Notes: a model not told the origin generated them from the sequence alone. A DNA stretch of 32,639 bases from Deltaproteobacteria bacterium (GCA_016202335.1 JACQOX010000184.1:1-32639); one strand, 5' to 3'. Counted from the stretch's first letter, positions 1 through 9,897 are shown. Numbers and translations: made by a program.

Positions 1-56
1 ATGAATCCGGTCAGGATGATAACGATGATCAAATAAAGGATAGGACGTTTGTTCAT
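1..56 (-). CDS. 5' end of the next gene of the Gld-type operon (partial; starts MNKRPILYLIIVIILTGFI; DUF4340-type auxiliary protein likely by context)
   Basis: ATG at 56-54 (minus) overlaps the GldG-like stop as ATGA; hydrophobic N-terminus runs off the window. Confidence 0.5.
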   Translation of the reverse strand, partial: MNKRPILYLIIVIILTGF

Positions 57-1630
57 AACACAGAGGGGGTGTAGAGCATTTTCAATCGCTTCCACTTTCG
101 CTTTCGCACAACAAACACCACGCCGCCCAAGAATAATACCAGAAGTGGTGCGAGCAGGACATTGCCGAACCACACCATGACTTTGAGGCCATCCGAAAGG
201 AGGGCCAAGGGACGATCCACGCTCTCCCGCGAACGGATGCCGATCAACGCTTCGCCCCATGACATCGAATCCAAAGCATTTTCCACGAGCAGTCGGTTCT
301 GCGGAAACATCTGCAAAAATTGATTTTGAACGAGGCGGCTAGTTCCAGCGACGATCAGCTGGGAGCCTTCACGGCTTTCCATTTTTGGCGTCGTGCCCTT
401 AGGAGGTTGCTTTCCGCCCGGCCCAAAAGCCGACGTCATTTTTCCCGAAACCATGGCCAGCACGTCGCGCTTGCCGCGGCTCCCTTCGCGCAAGAGCTGC
501 GTGGCCTGTTCAGGACCAAGGTTTGGATTTTCATCGGCGTTCACGATGCCAAAAGGCGTCGTGGTCGCGAGCGCCGTCACCGTTTTTTCTGGGGTTGAGG
601 CTGCCAGCGTCAAGGAATTTGCCCATGGCAATACTAATGATTCAAGTTCAGCCACCATGGGAACGGCATCGGCAAAACCTTCGGGCCGAATCTGCACCCA
701 GTAGGGATACGGCAGGTGATAAGTAACCGCGCCACCAGAAAAAGCGGCCGTGGCATTCGATCGATCCAACACCAATCCTTTGTCCACTGTCACTCCATAG
801 TGCATCACGAGGTCGGCAAGGCCCGAAGTCACCGGTGACGCCATGAGGCCTTGGCCGATTTTCCAGGTGTCGACAAAGGCCATCACTTTTCCACCAGCCA
901 TCAAAAATTGATCGATGGCGTAGAGCTGATCATCGCTCAGGTTTTCTTCGGCCAAAAACAGCGTCGAAAATTTAGCGACATCCAATGCAGGTTTTTCAGC
1001 ATCGATATCAATCAGTTGATAGCGTTCCGCCAGCAGATCATGAACGGCTTTATATCCATCCGCTTCTTCGGTGAGCGGCGCCCAAAACCCGATCGTGGGA
1101 AGCTCTTTTGTCGAAACTTTGAGGATGGACTGCGTCAGTTCGTATTCCAATCCTGACGCGCGTTGCACCACCGGAATCACTTCTTGTTTATCGCCGTGGA
1201 GAATCGCCATGCCCAGATAGGCTTTCGCCACTTCCTGACGGTCGCTGCCCATGACGTTGAGTTGCACCGGCGGGATGCCCATCATAGCCAGCTTCTGTTC
1301 TTCCATCGGATCGCTCTGCGGATCGCGATACTCGATGGTCAGTTTGGATCCGCCAGCGCGACGAAATTCGGCGAGCAGATCATCGACCGCGCGCCGCAGC
1401 GGCAAAAGCGGTGGCGGCAGCTCATTCGTAAAGTAAACCCGGATCGTCACAATATCGTTTAAACCGCGGAGAACATTTTTAGTGGATGGCGACAGCGTGT
1501 ATTCTTTTTTTTCCGTGAGATCGAGCCGCAGCGAATGGCGGCTTGCCAAGAGGTTGACGGCAAAGAGTCCCACCAGTGCTGTCAGAAGGAGGATCGTATT
1601 ATTGAGGGATCTTTTTTTTCTGAGTTTCAT
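53..1630 (-). CDS. GldG-family ABC transporter auxiliary (substrate-binding-like) protein
   Basis: Protein from MKLRKKRSLNNTILLLTALVGLF: N-terminal TM, LDLTEKKEYTLSPSTKNVLRGL, C-terminal TM; directly follows ABC permease. Annotated start 1768 overlaps the permease, so the ATG at 1630 is preferred. Confidence 0.85.
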   Translation of the reverse strand: MKLRKKRSLNNTILLLTALVGLFAVNLLASRHSLRLDLTEKKEYTLSPSTKNVLRGLNDIVTIRVYFTNELPPPLLPLRRAVDDLLAEFRRAGGSKLTIEYRDPQSDPMEEQKLAMMGIPPVQLNVMGSDRQEVAKAYLGMAILHGDKQEVIPVVQRASGLEYELTQSILKVSTKELPTIGFWAPLTEEADGYKAVHDLLAERYQLIDIDAEKPALDVAKFSTLFLAEENLSDDQLYAIDQFLMAGGKVMAFVDTWKIGQGLMASPVTSGLADLVMHYGVTVDKGLVLDRSNATAAFSGGAVTYHLPYPYWVQIRPEGFADAVPMVAELESLVLPWANSLTLAASTPEKTVTALATTTPFGIVNADENPNLGPEQATQLLREGSRGKRDVLAMVSGKMTSAFGPGGKQPPKGTTPKMESREGSQLIVAGTSRLVQNQFLQMFPQNRLLVENALDSMSWGEALIGIRSRESVDRPLALLSDGLKVMVWFGNVLLAPLLVLFLGGVVFVVRKRKWKRLKMLYTPSVL

Positions 1631-1631
1631 T

Positions 1632-2345
1632 TTACTTCCTTGCCCACGACTCGAGCACTTTGACATTTGCAAACAATGCCAGCCCGATGACTGATAAATA
1701 ATAAAAGATATCCCGCGTATCGAGCACGCCGCGTTCAATCGATTCAAAATGCGTGGCGAGGCTGGCATACTGCATGGCCTGGGCGATCAGGCCCGAACCC
1801 CAGGAAAAAAGCGGCGATCCTAAAAAGTAGAGGACAAAGCAGGCGAGCACCCCGCCGATGAACGCGATGATCTGATTCTCGGTGAGGCTCGAGATGGCAA
1901 GGCCAATGGCCAAAAACGCGCCACCCAAAAAAGTGAGGCCAACGTAGCCGCCGATAACCGGGCCCCAATCGAGATTGCCGAGGAGTTCGGCCGTGAGCGC
2001 GATCGGCAGCGTGAACAAAAGCGCGGCGACGATGAGCCCCAGGCTCCCAAAAAATTTTCCGAAGATAAGATCGCGGTCGCGGATGGGCAGGGTAAACAGC
2101 AGCTCCAGCGTCCCCTGTTTGCGCTCTTCAGCCCATTTGCCCATGGCGACCGCTGGGACAAAAAACAAAAAGATCCACGGCGTAATCGCAAAGAAACTGC
2201 GCAGATCAGCCTGGCCCATGAGAAAAAATCCGCGGAAGAAAAGCCAGTTGATGAGCGCTAAAAACGTCACGAGATAGACGTAAGCAATCGGCGTCGTGAA
2301 GTACGCGGTGAATTCGCGTTTGCTAATAGTGATTATGGTATTCAT
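1632..2345 (-). CDS. ABC transporter permease, GldF/ABC-2 type
   Basis: MNTIITISKREFTAYFTTPIAYVYLVTFLAL..., multiple TM segments, between GldG-like and ATPase genes; start trimmed from 2417. Confidence 0.85.
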   Translation of the reverse strand: MNTIITISKREFTAYFTTPIAYVYLVTFLALINWLFFRGFFLMGQADLRSFFAITPWIFLFFVPAVAMGKWAEERKQGTLELLFTLPIRDRDLIFGKFFGSLGLIVAALLFTLPIALTAELLGNLDWGPVIGGYVGLTFLGGAFLAIGLAISSLTENQIIAFIGGVLACFVLYFLGSPLFSWGSGLIAQAMQYASLATHFESIERGVLDTRDIFYYLSVIGLALFANVKVLESWARK

Positions 2346-2419
2346 TTTGCTTGCGCGGCAGCGAGAAGTTTTCTGCGCGCGGACTCGTGCTCGAAAACCA
2401 CTCGCTGCCGCTCCCATGC

Positions 2420-3349
2420 CTATTGCGTTAACTCCCGAAACACTTCTTCCAACGACTGCTTTTCACGGCGGAGTTCCGTCAGCGGAAAGCCGCTCTGCAC
2501 CGCCATCTGAAAGAGGTCTTCGCCGCGGTCGTGGCCGTTGCCGCCCGTCAGCATCACCCGTTGTTCCACTTCGCCTTCCGCAGAAAGCCATTCGCCGATG
2601 GTCACACCGGAAAGTTTTTGCAGCGCTTCGGCGAAAACGGCGCGCCGCACCTTGGCTGAAACGATGTAACTCGTCTTGCCACGCCCCTGGTGCATGAGTT
2701 CATTGAGCGTGCCCTGGCCCACCAATTCACCCTTATTAATGATGAGCGCACGGCTGCATGTGGCTTCGACTTCCTGCATGATGTGCGTCGAAAGAATGAC
2801 CGTCCGCTCGCGACCGATGTTGCGAATAATTTGGCGGATGTCCGTGATCTGATTGGGATCGAGCCCTGACGTCGGTTCGTCGAGAATGAGCACCTGCGGG
2901 TCGTGGATGAGCGCCTGAGCAAGTCCCACGCGCTGGCGAAAGCCCTTGGAGAGCTGACCGATCGGACGGCCGACGACATCGCCGAGCTCAAAGAGTTCGA
3001 TCACATTCCGGATACGTTTGGAGATTTGGTTCTTTTCGACCCCGCGGAGGGCCGCAATGTACTGCAAATACGTCGTGACTTCCAGGTCCAGATACAATGG
3101 TGCATTTTCGGGCAAGTACCCAATGCATTTGCGCGCTTCGAGAGGCTTCTCTTGAACGGAAAAGCCAGCCACTTCGACCACACCGTGATCCGGCGTCAAA
3201 AAACCGGTGAGGAGCCGCATGGTTGTCGTCTTGCCCGCACCATTTGGCCCCAACAGGCCAACGACTTCGCCCTTGGCGACATCGAACGAGATGTTCGAAA
3301 CCGCGCGAACGTTTCCGAAATTTTTTTGAAGCTCTGCAATGTGGATCAT
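2420..3349 (-). CDS. ABC transporter ATP-binding protein (GldA-like)
   Basis: Walker A GPNGAGKTT, signature LSKGFRQRVGLAQAL, Walker B VLILDEPTSGLDP. Confidence 0.93.
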   Translation of the reverse strand: MIHIAELQKNFGNVRAVSNISFDVAKGEVVGLLGPNGAGKTTTMRLLTGFLTPDHGVVEVAGFSVQEKPLEARKCIGYLPENAPLYLDLEVTTYLQYIAALRGVEKNQISKRIRNVIELFELGDVVGRPIGQLSKGFRQRVGLAQALIHDPQVLILDEPTSGLDPNQITDIRQIIRNIGRERTVILSTHIMQEVEATCSRALIINKGELVGQGTLNELMHQGRGKTSYIVSAKVRRAVFAEALQKLSGVTIGEWLSAEGEVEQRVMLTGGNGHDRGEDLFQMAVQSGFPLTELRREKQSLEEVFRELTQ

Positions 3350-3453
3350 AATTTTTAAAAAAATTTTTCGTATTTTAAGTATCGAACGCCCGCTGTCAAG
3401 GACATGATATAAATAGTTGCAGCTCCATGTCGTCTTTGTTAGGGAGCCGCGCT

Positions 3454-4458
3454 ATGCTCATTGGACTCACAGGAAAAAACGGCGCGGGAAAAGGGGAAGT
3501 GGCGCACTTTCTCACGGAAAGCGGATTTCAATCGCACTCGCTCTCCGACATCCTCCGCGAAGAGATCATGTCCCGAAAGTTGCCGGTGACGCGCGATCAT
3601 CTCATCGTCGTCGGCAACGAGATGCGAGTGAAGCACGGCGCCGGCATCTTGGCTGAGCGCACGCTCGTTAAAATCCCGGAACACACCAATGCCGTCATCG
3701 ATTCCATCCGCAATCCCTTTGAAGTTGAAGCCCTCCGACGCCGCAAGGATTTCTTCCTCATCGGGGTCACGTCAGATCCCAAAATACGTTTTGAGCGCAT
3801 CAAGGTCCGCAATCGCGAAAACGATCCGCAGACCTATGAATCCTTTTTGCAATACGAAGCCCGCGAAGCCCAGTCCAACGACATCACCACGCAGCAGCTC
3901 AATCGCACCGAGGCCATGGCCGATGCGGTCATCACCAACGATACCTCGATCGCAGAATTGCACGATCAGGTCCGCCAGGTCATTCAAGGGCTGGCGGCGA
4001 GCGAAGGCCGTCCAGACTGGGATGAATACTTCATGAACATCGCCCGTCAGGTGGCAGCCCGCAGCAATTGCATCAAACGCAAAGTCGCTGCAGTCATCGT
4101 CAAAGATCAGCGCATTATTTCAACCGGCTATAACGGCACGCCGCGCGGAGTGCGCAACTGCAACGAAGGCGGTTGCCCGCGTTGCAACCATTTTGGCGCG
4201 TCGGGCGCCAAGCTCGACGAATGCCTGTGCTCGCATGCCGAAGAAAATGCCATCGTCCAGGCTGCCTATCACGGCGTTTCGCTCAAGGGCGCTACGCTCT
4301 ACACCGTGCTATCACCGTGTCTGCTGTGCACCAAGATGATCATCAACAGCGGCATCGTCGAAGTGGTGTACAACGCAACGTATGCCATCAGCGAAGTTCC
4401 CCTGAAACTTTTGCAGGAAGCAAAAATCGCGGTGCGGTCGATGGGAGAAAAGAAATAA
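3454..4458 (+). CDS. dCMP deaminase fused to an N-terminal P-loop nucleotide-kinase-like domain
   Basis: N-terminal [14 protein letters not shown]-loop; C-terminal HAEENA and SPCLLCTKM zinc motifs typical of deoxycytidylate deaminase; SD AGGGAG before ATG 3454. Confidence 0.85.
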   Translation: MLIGLTGKNGAGKGEVAHFLTESGFQSHSLSDILREEIMSRKLPVTRDHLIVVGNEMRVKHGAGILAERTLVKIPEHTNAVIDSIRNPFEVEALRRRKDFFLIGVTSDPKIRFERIKVRNRENDPQTYESFLQYEAREAQSNDITTQQLNRTEAMADAVITNDTSIAELHDQVRQVIQGLAASEGRPDWDEYFMNIARQVAARSNCIKRKVAAVIVKDQRIISTGYNGTPRGVRNCNEGGCPRCNHFGASGAKLDECLCSHAEENAIVQAAYHGVSLKGATLYTVLSPCLLCTKMIINSGIVEVVYNATYAISEVPLKLLQEAKIAVRSMGEKK

Positions 4459-4814
4459 TGTCGACTCAACCTTCAAAAACCCTCGAAACTTTTCCCAATC
4501 CCAACCCCGAGCGGGATTATGTGATTGAATGCGTTTGCCCGGAGTTCACCTGCCTGTGCCCGCGCACGGGGCAACCGGATTTTGCAACGATCACGATCCA
4601 CTACATCGCCGACAAAACGTGTTTCGAACTGAAAAGTTTTAAGCTGTATCTGTGGAGCTTTCGCAATGAAGGGGCCTTCCACGAAGCCGTCACCAATCAG
4701 ATCTTGAATAACCTGGTGGCCGCCACCAAACCGCGCTGGATGGAAGTCAAAGCTGCGTTTGCCGTCCGCGGCGGTATCACGACCACAATTACCGCAACGC
4801 ACGGCAAAACATAA
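4458..4814 (+). CDS. queF: NADPH-dependent 7-cyano-7-deazaguanine reductase (QueF type I)
   Basis: [60 protein letters not shown] overlaps previous stop (TAATG). Confidence 0.93.
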   Translation: MSTQPSKTLETFPNPNPERDYVIECVCPEFTCLCPRTGQPDFATITIHYIADKTCFELKSFKLYLWSFRNEGAFHEAVTNQILNNLVAATKPRWMEVKAAFAVRGGITTTITATHGKT

Positions 4815-5879
4815 TTAATGCTGTTTTTTTCTTAAATTTGCCACTCCAGAACGGAGCTCAGTTCTGCTTTCGGTTAGTTTTGGAAAAGCCGGACACCCCG
4901 CATACGATATAAGTCCACTGGCGCATTTCTCATACGTCGCACTTTCCGCCGATTTCGAGCCCGCTTTCGCTGCATATTCCATAATCGATCGACGATCCAG
5001 CACACGCAGGTACTGCATCAGCATCGCATTTCGACGCTGAACGCGAAATGGCACTTCGTCAGACTCACCATTTTTTGTCAGCACCCACCCATTGCCTAAT
5101 TCCACAAAAGCGTGCCGTGGAGATAGCGTTTCCTTTCCATCTCTTATTACCCCCATGGAAATGAAGCTCATGGTTCCAGGCTTTATTTCTGCTGCAGGCT
5201 GGAAGAACTGACGAACGTCGTCTAAAAAATTTTCATTGGTAACATACCCCAAGGCCACCGCGGCTCCCACGGCGTAAAGCGCATAGGCATAACAACCGTT
5301 TACCCCAGGAGCGTTTATCAGATCCAATGATTCGCGGCGGAGAGGAAGATTGGGGATGATATCGATCTCATAGTAAAAAAGCACCTTCCCTTGCGTTGAT
5401 TCGGGGCGATTGGCATCGTCCACCTGATGACCCGGAAGCTGTTCACGAAACGCTGTACTCTCCCGTGGCATCCCTTCAAAACGCTCCACGTTTCTAGCTG
5501 AGACCTTTGTAATCTTGGCGCGGGGCATATTGGCTTTGACATAAGCCTCGGCCTCTTCGCGATGAGCGAAATAAGCATAGACGTGCGGTTCTCCTCTCAC
5601 CTTGCGCACTTGGACATAGGAAAAATCCTTGGAGGTATCCGGTTTTTGGCATTTGTACCCCGGATAAACGTTCCAGATGAGGCCATGCGGAAGAAACGCC
5701 GCCTGCCAGCGTAAAAACTGGCGATCGGACAGATGGTATTCGCACTTCAAATAACCGTCGGCATCCGCCACTTCGCTGGGCTCGAGGAAGCCATCGCGAT
5801 TGGCGTCGGCGTAGAGGCGAAATTCGTCGCGCAGACTGTCGTCAGGGGTGATGCTGGTGATGGAAACCTTTGTTGTCAT
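4815..5879 (-). CDS. hypothetical protein with an N-terminal EF-hand-like loop and a possible cysteine-hydrolase-like C-terminal region
   Basis: DANRDGFLEPSE fits DxDxDG EF-hand; later GCYAYALYA and SPRHAFVELGNGWVLTKNGES suggest a Cys/His pair; start at MTTKV with AAGGA SD. Confidence 0.6.
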   Translation of the reverse strand: MTTKVSITSITPDDSLRDEFRLYADANRDGFLEPSEVADADGYLKCEYHLSDRQFLRWQAAFLPHGLIWNVYPGYKCQKPDTSKDFSYVQVRKVRGEPHVYAYFAHREEAEAYVKANMPRAKITKVSARNVERFEGMPRESTAFREQLPGHQVDDANRPESTQGKVLFYYEIDIIPNLPLRRESLDLINAPGVNGCYAYALYAVGAAVALGYVTNENFLDDVRQFFQPAAEIKPGTMSFISMGVIRDGKETLSPRHAFVELGNGWVLTKNGESDEVPFRVQRRNAMLMQYLRVLDRRSIMEYAAKAGSKSAESATYEKCASGLISYAGCPAFPKLTESRTELRSGVANLRKKQH

Positions 5880-5899
5880 AATGTCTTCCTTTGACCTTA

Positions 5900-5926
5900 A
5901 TATCGGCAAAACGTCACAAAAGTTGC
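5900..5926 (-). promoter_or_regulatory. putative FliA/sigma28-like promoter: GCAACTTT-N11-GCCGATAT
   Basis: Minus-strand GCAACTTT (5926-5919), 11 nt, GCCGATAT (5907-5900), 21 nt upstream of ATG 5879; same spacing as copies at 29829 and 31427. Confidence 0.5.
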
Positions 5927-5957
5927 GTCTTTTTTTTAAAGCCCTCGATTTTCCCTT

Positions 5958-5979
5958 GCCCTCTGCGGAGGGCCTTTTT
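5958..5979 (+). terminator. rho-independent terminator-like hairpin 12 nt before the 5991 ORF
   Basis: GCCCTC-TGCG-GAGGGC followed by CTTTTT on plus strand. Confidence 0.55.
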
Positions 5980-5990
5980 ATAGGCTTAGC

Positions 5991-6713
5991 ATGTCGATGT
6001 TGCGCATTATTTCCCGCTTATTTCAAGCCCCGGTCGAAAAGCCAGGGGCGCTCTGCAACACGCCTTTCGAGGAGGAAGTCACCGATCGCATCCGGCTGAA
6101 CGACCTCACGCCCACATCCCCTGCTCCCACGGCATCCTGGGTCCCCAATATTCAGCGTCGGTTTCGGCCATCCGAATATATGAAGGTGCCGGTTCCCGCA
6201 TCACCTTCGCCAAAAACCTTTGCCGCCATTGCTCAGAAAATTCGACGCGGCGATGCCAAAGCAACGATCGATGGCATTGAATTCATCCAACATCTTCCTT
6301 ATGGGGATCACAGCGCTCTTCGACAAGACGTGGTCGCCATGAGCGACAAAGCCCCGCGCGAAGCAAGGCTCTTGCTCCGTGAACTTTTCCTGCGCTCGAC
6401 GCCGGTGGCACGCGCCACCGTCGTGCGCGCCATGATCGAAGTACCGGCGCTTGGTAACCGACGTTCCCTGGAAGACGCCTTTACCATGCTCATGTCCAGT
6501 TCGACCCCAGAGGAACGCCGCAGAAATATTTATCCCGCACTCCTCAGTATCATCGAAGCACCGCCGCTCCCCAATCAAGAAGCACGCTTCATGCAAGGTT
6601 GGCTCACCACCATCATGAAAGGGTGGATGAGCGAAGCCCCTGAAGTCCGCGAAAGTCCAAGGCTCGCCGAACGCACAGAGAAGATTTTTCCAGGCTCACT
6701 GCGAAAAACTTAA
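5991..6713 (+). CDS. hypothetical protein
   Basis: 240-aa ORF between annotated neighbours; no family recognised. Confidence 0.6.
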   Translation: MSMLRIISRLFQAPVEKPGALCNTPFEEEVTDRIRLNDLTPTSPAPTASWVPNIQRRFRPSEYMKVPVPASPSPKTFAAIAQKIRRGDAKATIDGIEFIQHLPYGDHSALRQDVVAMSDKAPREARLLLRELFLRSTPVARATVVRAMIEVPALGNRRSLEDAFTMLMSSSTPEERRRNIYPALLSIIEAPPLPNQEARFMQGWLTTIMKGWMSEAPEVRESPRLAERTEKIFPGSLRKT

Positions 6714-6718
6714 AGACT

Positions 6719-6806
6719 GTCGTTGCGAGCCCGAAGGGCGTGGCAATCCAGTCTTGTCATCATGCCTGGATTGCTTCGTCGGACCTACGGTCCTCCTCGC
6801 AATGAC
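6719..6806. repeat. intergenic inverted repeat element (GTCGTTGCGAG...GGCAATCCAG / CTGGATTGC...CTCGCAATGAC)
   Basis: Terminal arms GTCGTTGCGAG and CTCGCAATGAC are inverted copies, and GGCAATCCAG pairs with CTGGATTGC; related half-copy at 27085. Confidence 0.75.
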
Positions 6807-6807
6807 G

Positions 6808-7194
6808 TCAAATTACCACAATCGCTTCAATCTCAACCAACGCATCTTTGGGAAGTCGTGCGACTTCCACCGTCGCCCGTGCGGGCTTGTGGCTGGTGAA
6901 AAAACTGCCGTAGACTTCGTTCACCGCGGCAAAATCATTCATATTTTTGAGAAAAATGGTCGTTTTGGCCACCTGGGCGAGCGTTGCATTCTGCGACGCC
7001 AGCAAGGCTTTGATATTATTGAGGACCTGTCGCGCCTGCTCCGCGGCATTGCCGTCAAAGAGCTTCAGCTCATTGGTCACGGGATCGATCGGGAGCATTC
7101 CTGAGACGAACATGAGATTTCCGGCGCGCACGGCCTGAGAATACGGGCCGATGGCTTTGGGGGCTTTATCGGTAGTAATGGATTGGAGTGTCAT
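6808..7194 (-). CDS. ridA: RidA family reactive enamine/imine deaminase
   Basis: KAPKAIGPYSQAVRAGNLMFVSGMLPIDP...ARATVEVARLPKDALVEIEAI; ATG overlaps upstream stop (ATGA). Confidence 0.93.
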   Translation of the reverse strand: MTLQSITTDKAPKAIGPYSQAVRAGNLMFVSGMLPIDPVTNELKLFDGNAAEQARQVLNNIKALLASQNATLAQVAKTTIFLKNMNDFAAVNEVYGSFFTSHKPARATVEVARLPKDALVEIEAIVVI

Positions 7195-8213
7195 AAACAA
7201 AACTTTCCTTTCTCCATGATGACGCACCCATCGATTTCAATCGTCGTCTTGCACAGCACGCCATCGCAGTGGGCGTCGCTCGACCAGTCCGCTCCTGTCT
7301 GGAGTGGATACGGATTTCCCACCGCCATGTGAATACCCGGAAATTTTTCGTCCTGCAGCATATTGCCGATGAGCTTGGTGAGACCGATATTGGTGCCGAT
7401 GGCAAATTCGCCGATGCGCGAAGCATTCTCATCTGTGTCCAAATAACTTCGGAATTCCTGTTCGAGTTCTTTCAGTTCACAGCGAAGGCTGTCTTTGACG
7501 ACCCAACCGTTTTTCAACTCAAAGGAAATAGGATTTTTTTCGAGCGAACCATATTTTTCGGAGAAGAAATCGCCGAGCACACCATCCACCACCACATACC
7601 CATCGACCGAACGCGGACAGGTAAAGGTTTCTCCGTCGGGTAAATTGGTCCATTTCTGCGACGTAACCTCACCGGTACAGGGCACCCATTTCAACTTCGG
7701 ATCAAAGGTAGCCACGAGATTCGAACCGGCCGGGGTGGTCACGCGGATTTCTTTGGCAGACTTTGCAATGTCATACACCGCATGCGTCACTTTTTTGATT
7801 TCCACGTAATCCGCGGCCATACCCTGGTTCATCATCTCTTCAGTCACGCCGACCATGTGGGCATGACGAAGTTTGGCCGCTTTCACCGCCTCAAGCATGG
7901 GATGGCGAAAGGCCTTAAGCTCGCCCTTCTTTCCCGATGCCGCATAGAAACTCACGGTTGCCCAGGAGGCATAGATGTCGCGGAGGGCATCGGGAAACGC
8001 CAAAGGCGTTGATCCATCGGAAGGACGAGGCCCAAAATCTTCCATCGTAAAAAATTTGAGGTGATCGGTGATGCGGGAGGCCGCGACTTTAAGGGCCACA
8101 CCGATATTTTTGGATTGCTGATCGGTGATGATAACAACGCGATCGTCGGCCGTCACCTTCACACAATTTTCAACGGCTTGCTTGGCGCCAAAGGCGAGCG
8201 AATCATTCTGCAT
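7191..8213 (-). CDS. M29-family (leucyl) aminopeptidase
   Basis: Overall M29-like sequence with EFAIGTNIGLTKLIGNMLQDEKFPGIHMAVGNPYP and DGVLGDFF. Confidence 0.75.
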   Translation of the reverse strand: MQNDSLAFGAKQAVENCVKVTADDRVVIITDQQSKNIGVALKVAASRITDHLKFFTMEDFGPRPSDGSTPLAFPDALRDIYASWATVSFYAASGKKGELKAFRHPMLEAVKAAKLRHAHMVGVTEEMMNQGMAADYVEIKKVTHAVYDIAKSAKEIRVTTPAGSNLVATFDPKLKWVPCTGEVTSQKWTNLPDGETFTCPRSVDGYVVVDGVLGDFFSEKYGSLEKNPISFELKNGWVVKDSLRCELKELEQEFRSYLDTDENASRIGEFAIGTNIGLTKLIGNMLQDEKFPGIHMAVGNPYPLQTGADWSSDAHCDGVLCKTTIEIDGCVIMEKGKFCL

Positions 8214-8283
8214 TTTTTTCGGCTAGGGGTTTGACGGAGGTTTGTCAAGCAGGCATAAGGCAAAAAACCTTGAGGAGAAAAAT

Positions 8284-8709
8284 ATGAAAAAGTTCATCGC
8301 GATAATCGCCATCGGCATTTTTTTCCCCCTTCTTTCCTATGGAGCCACGAAAATGATCACGAATCCCAGCGGTCTCAAATACCTCGATGCAAAAGTCGGC
8401 ACTGGCGCTGAAGCGAAAAAAGGCGCGCTCGTCACAGTGGATTACACCGGCTGGCTGAACGCCAAAGGCGAAAAAGGTTCGAAGTTCGACAGCTCGATCG
8501 ACCGCAACGAACCCTTTCAATTTCTGCTCGGTGCCCATCAGGTGATCCAAGGCTGGGACGAAGGCGTTGCCGGCATGAAAATCGGTGGCAAGCGCACCCT
8601 CTACATTCCCGCCAAACTCGCGTATGGCGCACGCGGCGCGGGCGGCGTCATTCCCCCGAATGCTGAACTCATCTTCGACGTTGAACTTCTGGATGTGAAA
8701 GCTCGGTGA
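8284..8709 (+). CDS. FKBP-type peptidyl-prolyl cis-trans isomerase with signal peptide
   Basis: VTVDYTGWL, FQFLLGAHQVIQGWDEGVAGMKIGGKRTLYIPAKLAYGARGAGGVIPPNAELIFDVELL. Confidence 0.95.
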   Translation: MKKFIAIIAIGIFFPLLSYGATKMITNPSGLKYLDAKVGTGAEAKKGALVTVDYTGWLNAKGEKGSKFDSSIDRNEPFQFLLGAHQVIQGWDEGVAGMKIGGKRTLYIPAKLAYGARGAGGVIPPNAELIFDVELLDVKAR

Positions 8710-9833
8710 AACTCGGCATCGACAGACTGCTTGACGAAGAACGGCGCCTACTCGAAGGTAAGCGTTTGGGGCTCCTGGCCCACAAGGCAAGTGTGAACGC
8801 CGAAGGCCTCCACACCGTGCGTCGTTTGTTAAGCGATCGCGCCTTTCAGGTCACCGCGCTCTTTGGTCCGGAACACGGCCTCGCCACGTATACCCAGGAC
8901 ATGGAAGCCGTGGCGACCGTCAATGATCCCACCTCAGGATTACCAGTCTACAGCCTCTACGGCGATTCGATCGCGTCGCTTTCCCCCACGCCGGAAATGC
9001 TGGATAAGATTGATATGCTTATCGTCGATCTCCAGGATATCGGCAGTCGCTACTACACGTACATCTGGACCACCGTTCTCGCCATGAAGGCCTGTGCTCA
9101 GGCCAAAAAAACCATGGTGATCTGCGATCGCCCCAATCCCATCAACGGTGTCACCGTGGAAGGGCCAGGCATTGCGCGTGGCTTCGAATCTTTTGTCGGC
9201 CTGCATTCGCTGCCAATCCGCCATGCCATGACCATCGGCGAAATCGCCCAGTACTTCAATAAACACGAAAAAATCGGCTGCAAACTCGAAGTCATGCACA
9301 TGGAAGGCTGGAAGCGCGAGAAGCACTGGCCGGATTTGAATCTTCCGTGGATCAATCCTTCGCCCAACATGCGATCACATCATGCCGCACTCCTCTATCC
9401 CGGCATGTGCCTGCTCGAGGGCACCAATGTCTCCGAAGGCCGTGGCACGGAAGCACCCTTTGACCTCATCGGGGCGCCGTTCATCCGAAGTGGAGAACTG
9501 CTTGATTATTTCTCGGCCTTGAGCCTGCCCGGTCTCACCGCCAGCGCCATCACCTTCACCCCCACCATGCAAAAGTGGGCCAACGAGCCCTGCCAGGGCC
9601 TGCAATGGCAGATTACCGATAAAACAGCCTTTAAATCCTATTTGACCGGCCTTGGGCTCATCTGGACGCTATATCATTTATATAGCAAGCGCGGTTTTGC
9701 CTGGCGCACCGAGCCCTATGAATTCGTCCGCGGCATTCCGGCCATCGATCTCTTGACCGGCAGTGACGTGTTTCGAAAACGCATCGACACGCGGGACTTT
9801 GAGGAAATAAAGGCACTTGCCACGAACTCATGA
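8706..9833 (+). CDS. DUF1343 / NamZ-like exo-beta-N-acetylmuramidase
   Basis: LFGPEHGL, DMLIVDLQDIGSRYYTYIWT, CDRPNPINGVTVEGP, LEGTNVSEGRGTEAPFDLIGAPF; GTG start overlapping FKBP stop. Confidence 0.9.
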   Translation: MKLGIDRLLDEERRLLEGKRLGLLAHKASVNAEGLHTVRRLLSDRAFQVTALFGPEHGLATYTQDMEAVATVNDPTSGLPVYSLYGDSIASLSPTPEMLDKIDMLIVDLQDIGSRYYTYIWTTVLAMKACAQAKKTMVICDRPNPINGVTVEGPGIARGFESFVGLHSLPIRHAMTIGEIAQYFNKHEKIGCKLEVMHMEGWKREKHWPDLNLPWINPSPNMRSHHAALLYPGMCLLEGTNVSEGRGTEAPFDLIGAPFIRSGELLDYFSALSLPGLTASAITFTPTMQKWANEPCQGLQWQITDKTAFKSYLTGLGLIWTLYHLYSKRGFAWRTEPYEFVRGIPAIDLLTGSDVFRKRIDTRDFEEIKALATNS

Positions 9834-9897
9834 CTTTCTGCTTGTTCACGCTTGGGGACCATGATAGGGCGACGCCTCTTTCACACAGGAGGATAGC

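Noticed and set aside
1632-1768. Overlap between the GldG-like ORF and the permease ORF
   Set aside because: Artefact of the longest-ORF start; ATG 1630 removes the overlap.
3454-4458. Calling the deaminase an antiphage AvcD system
   Set aside because: Only the domain order is similar; the protein is shorter, no antitoxin RNA was identified, and the context is metabolic.
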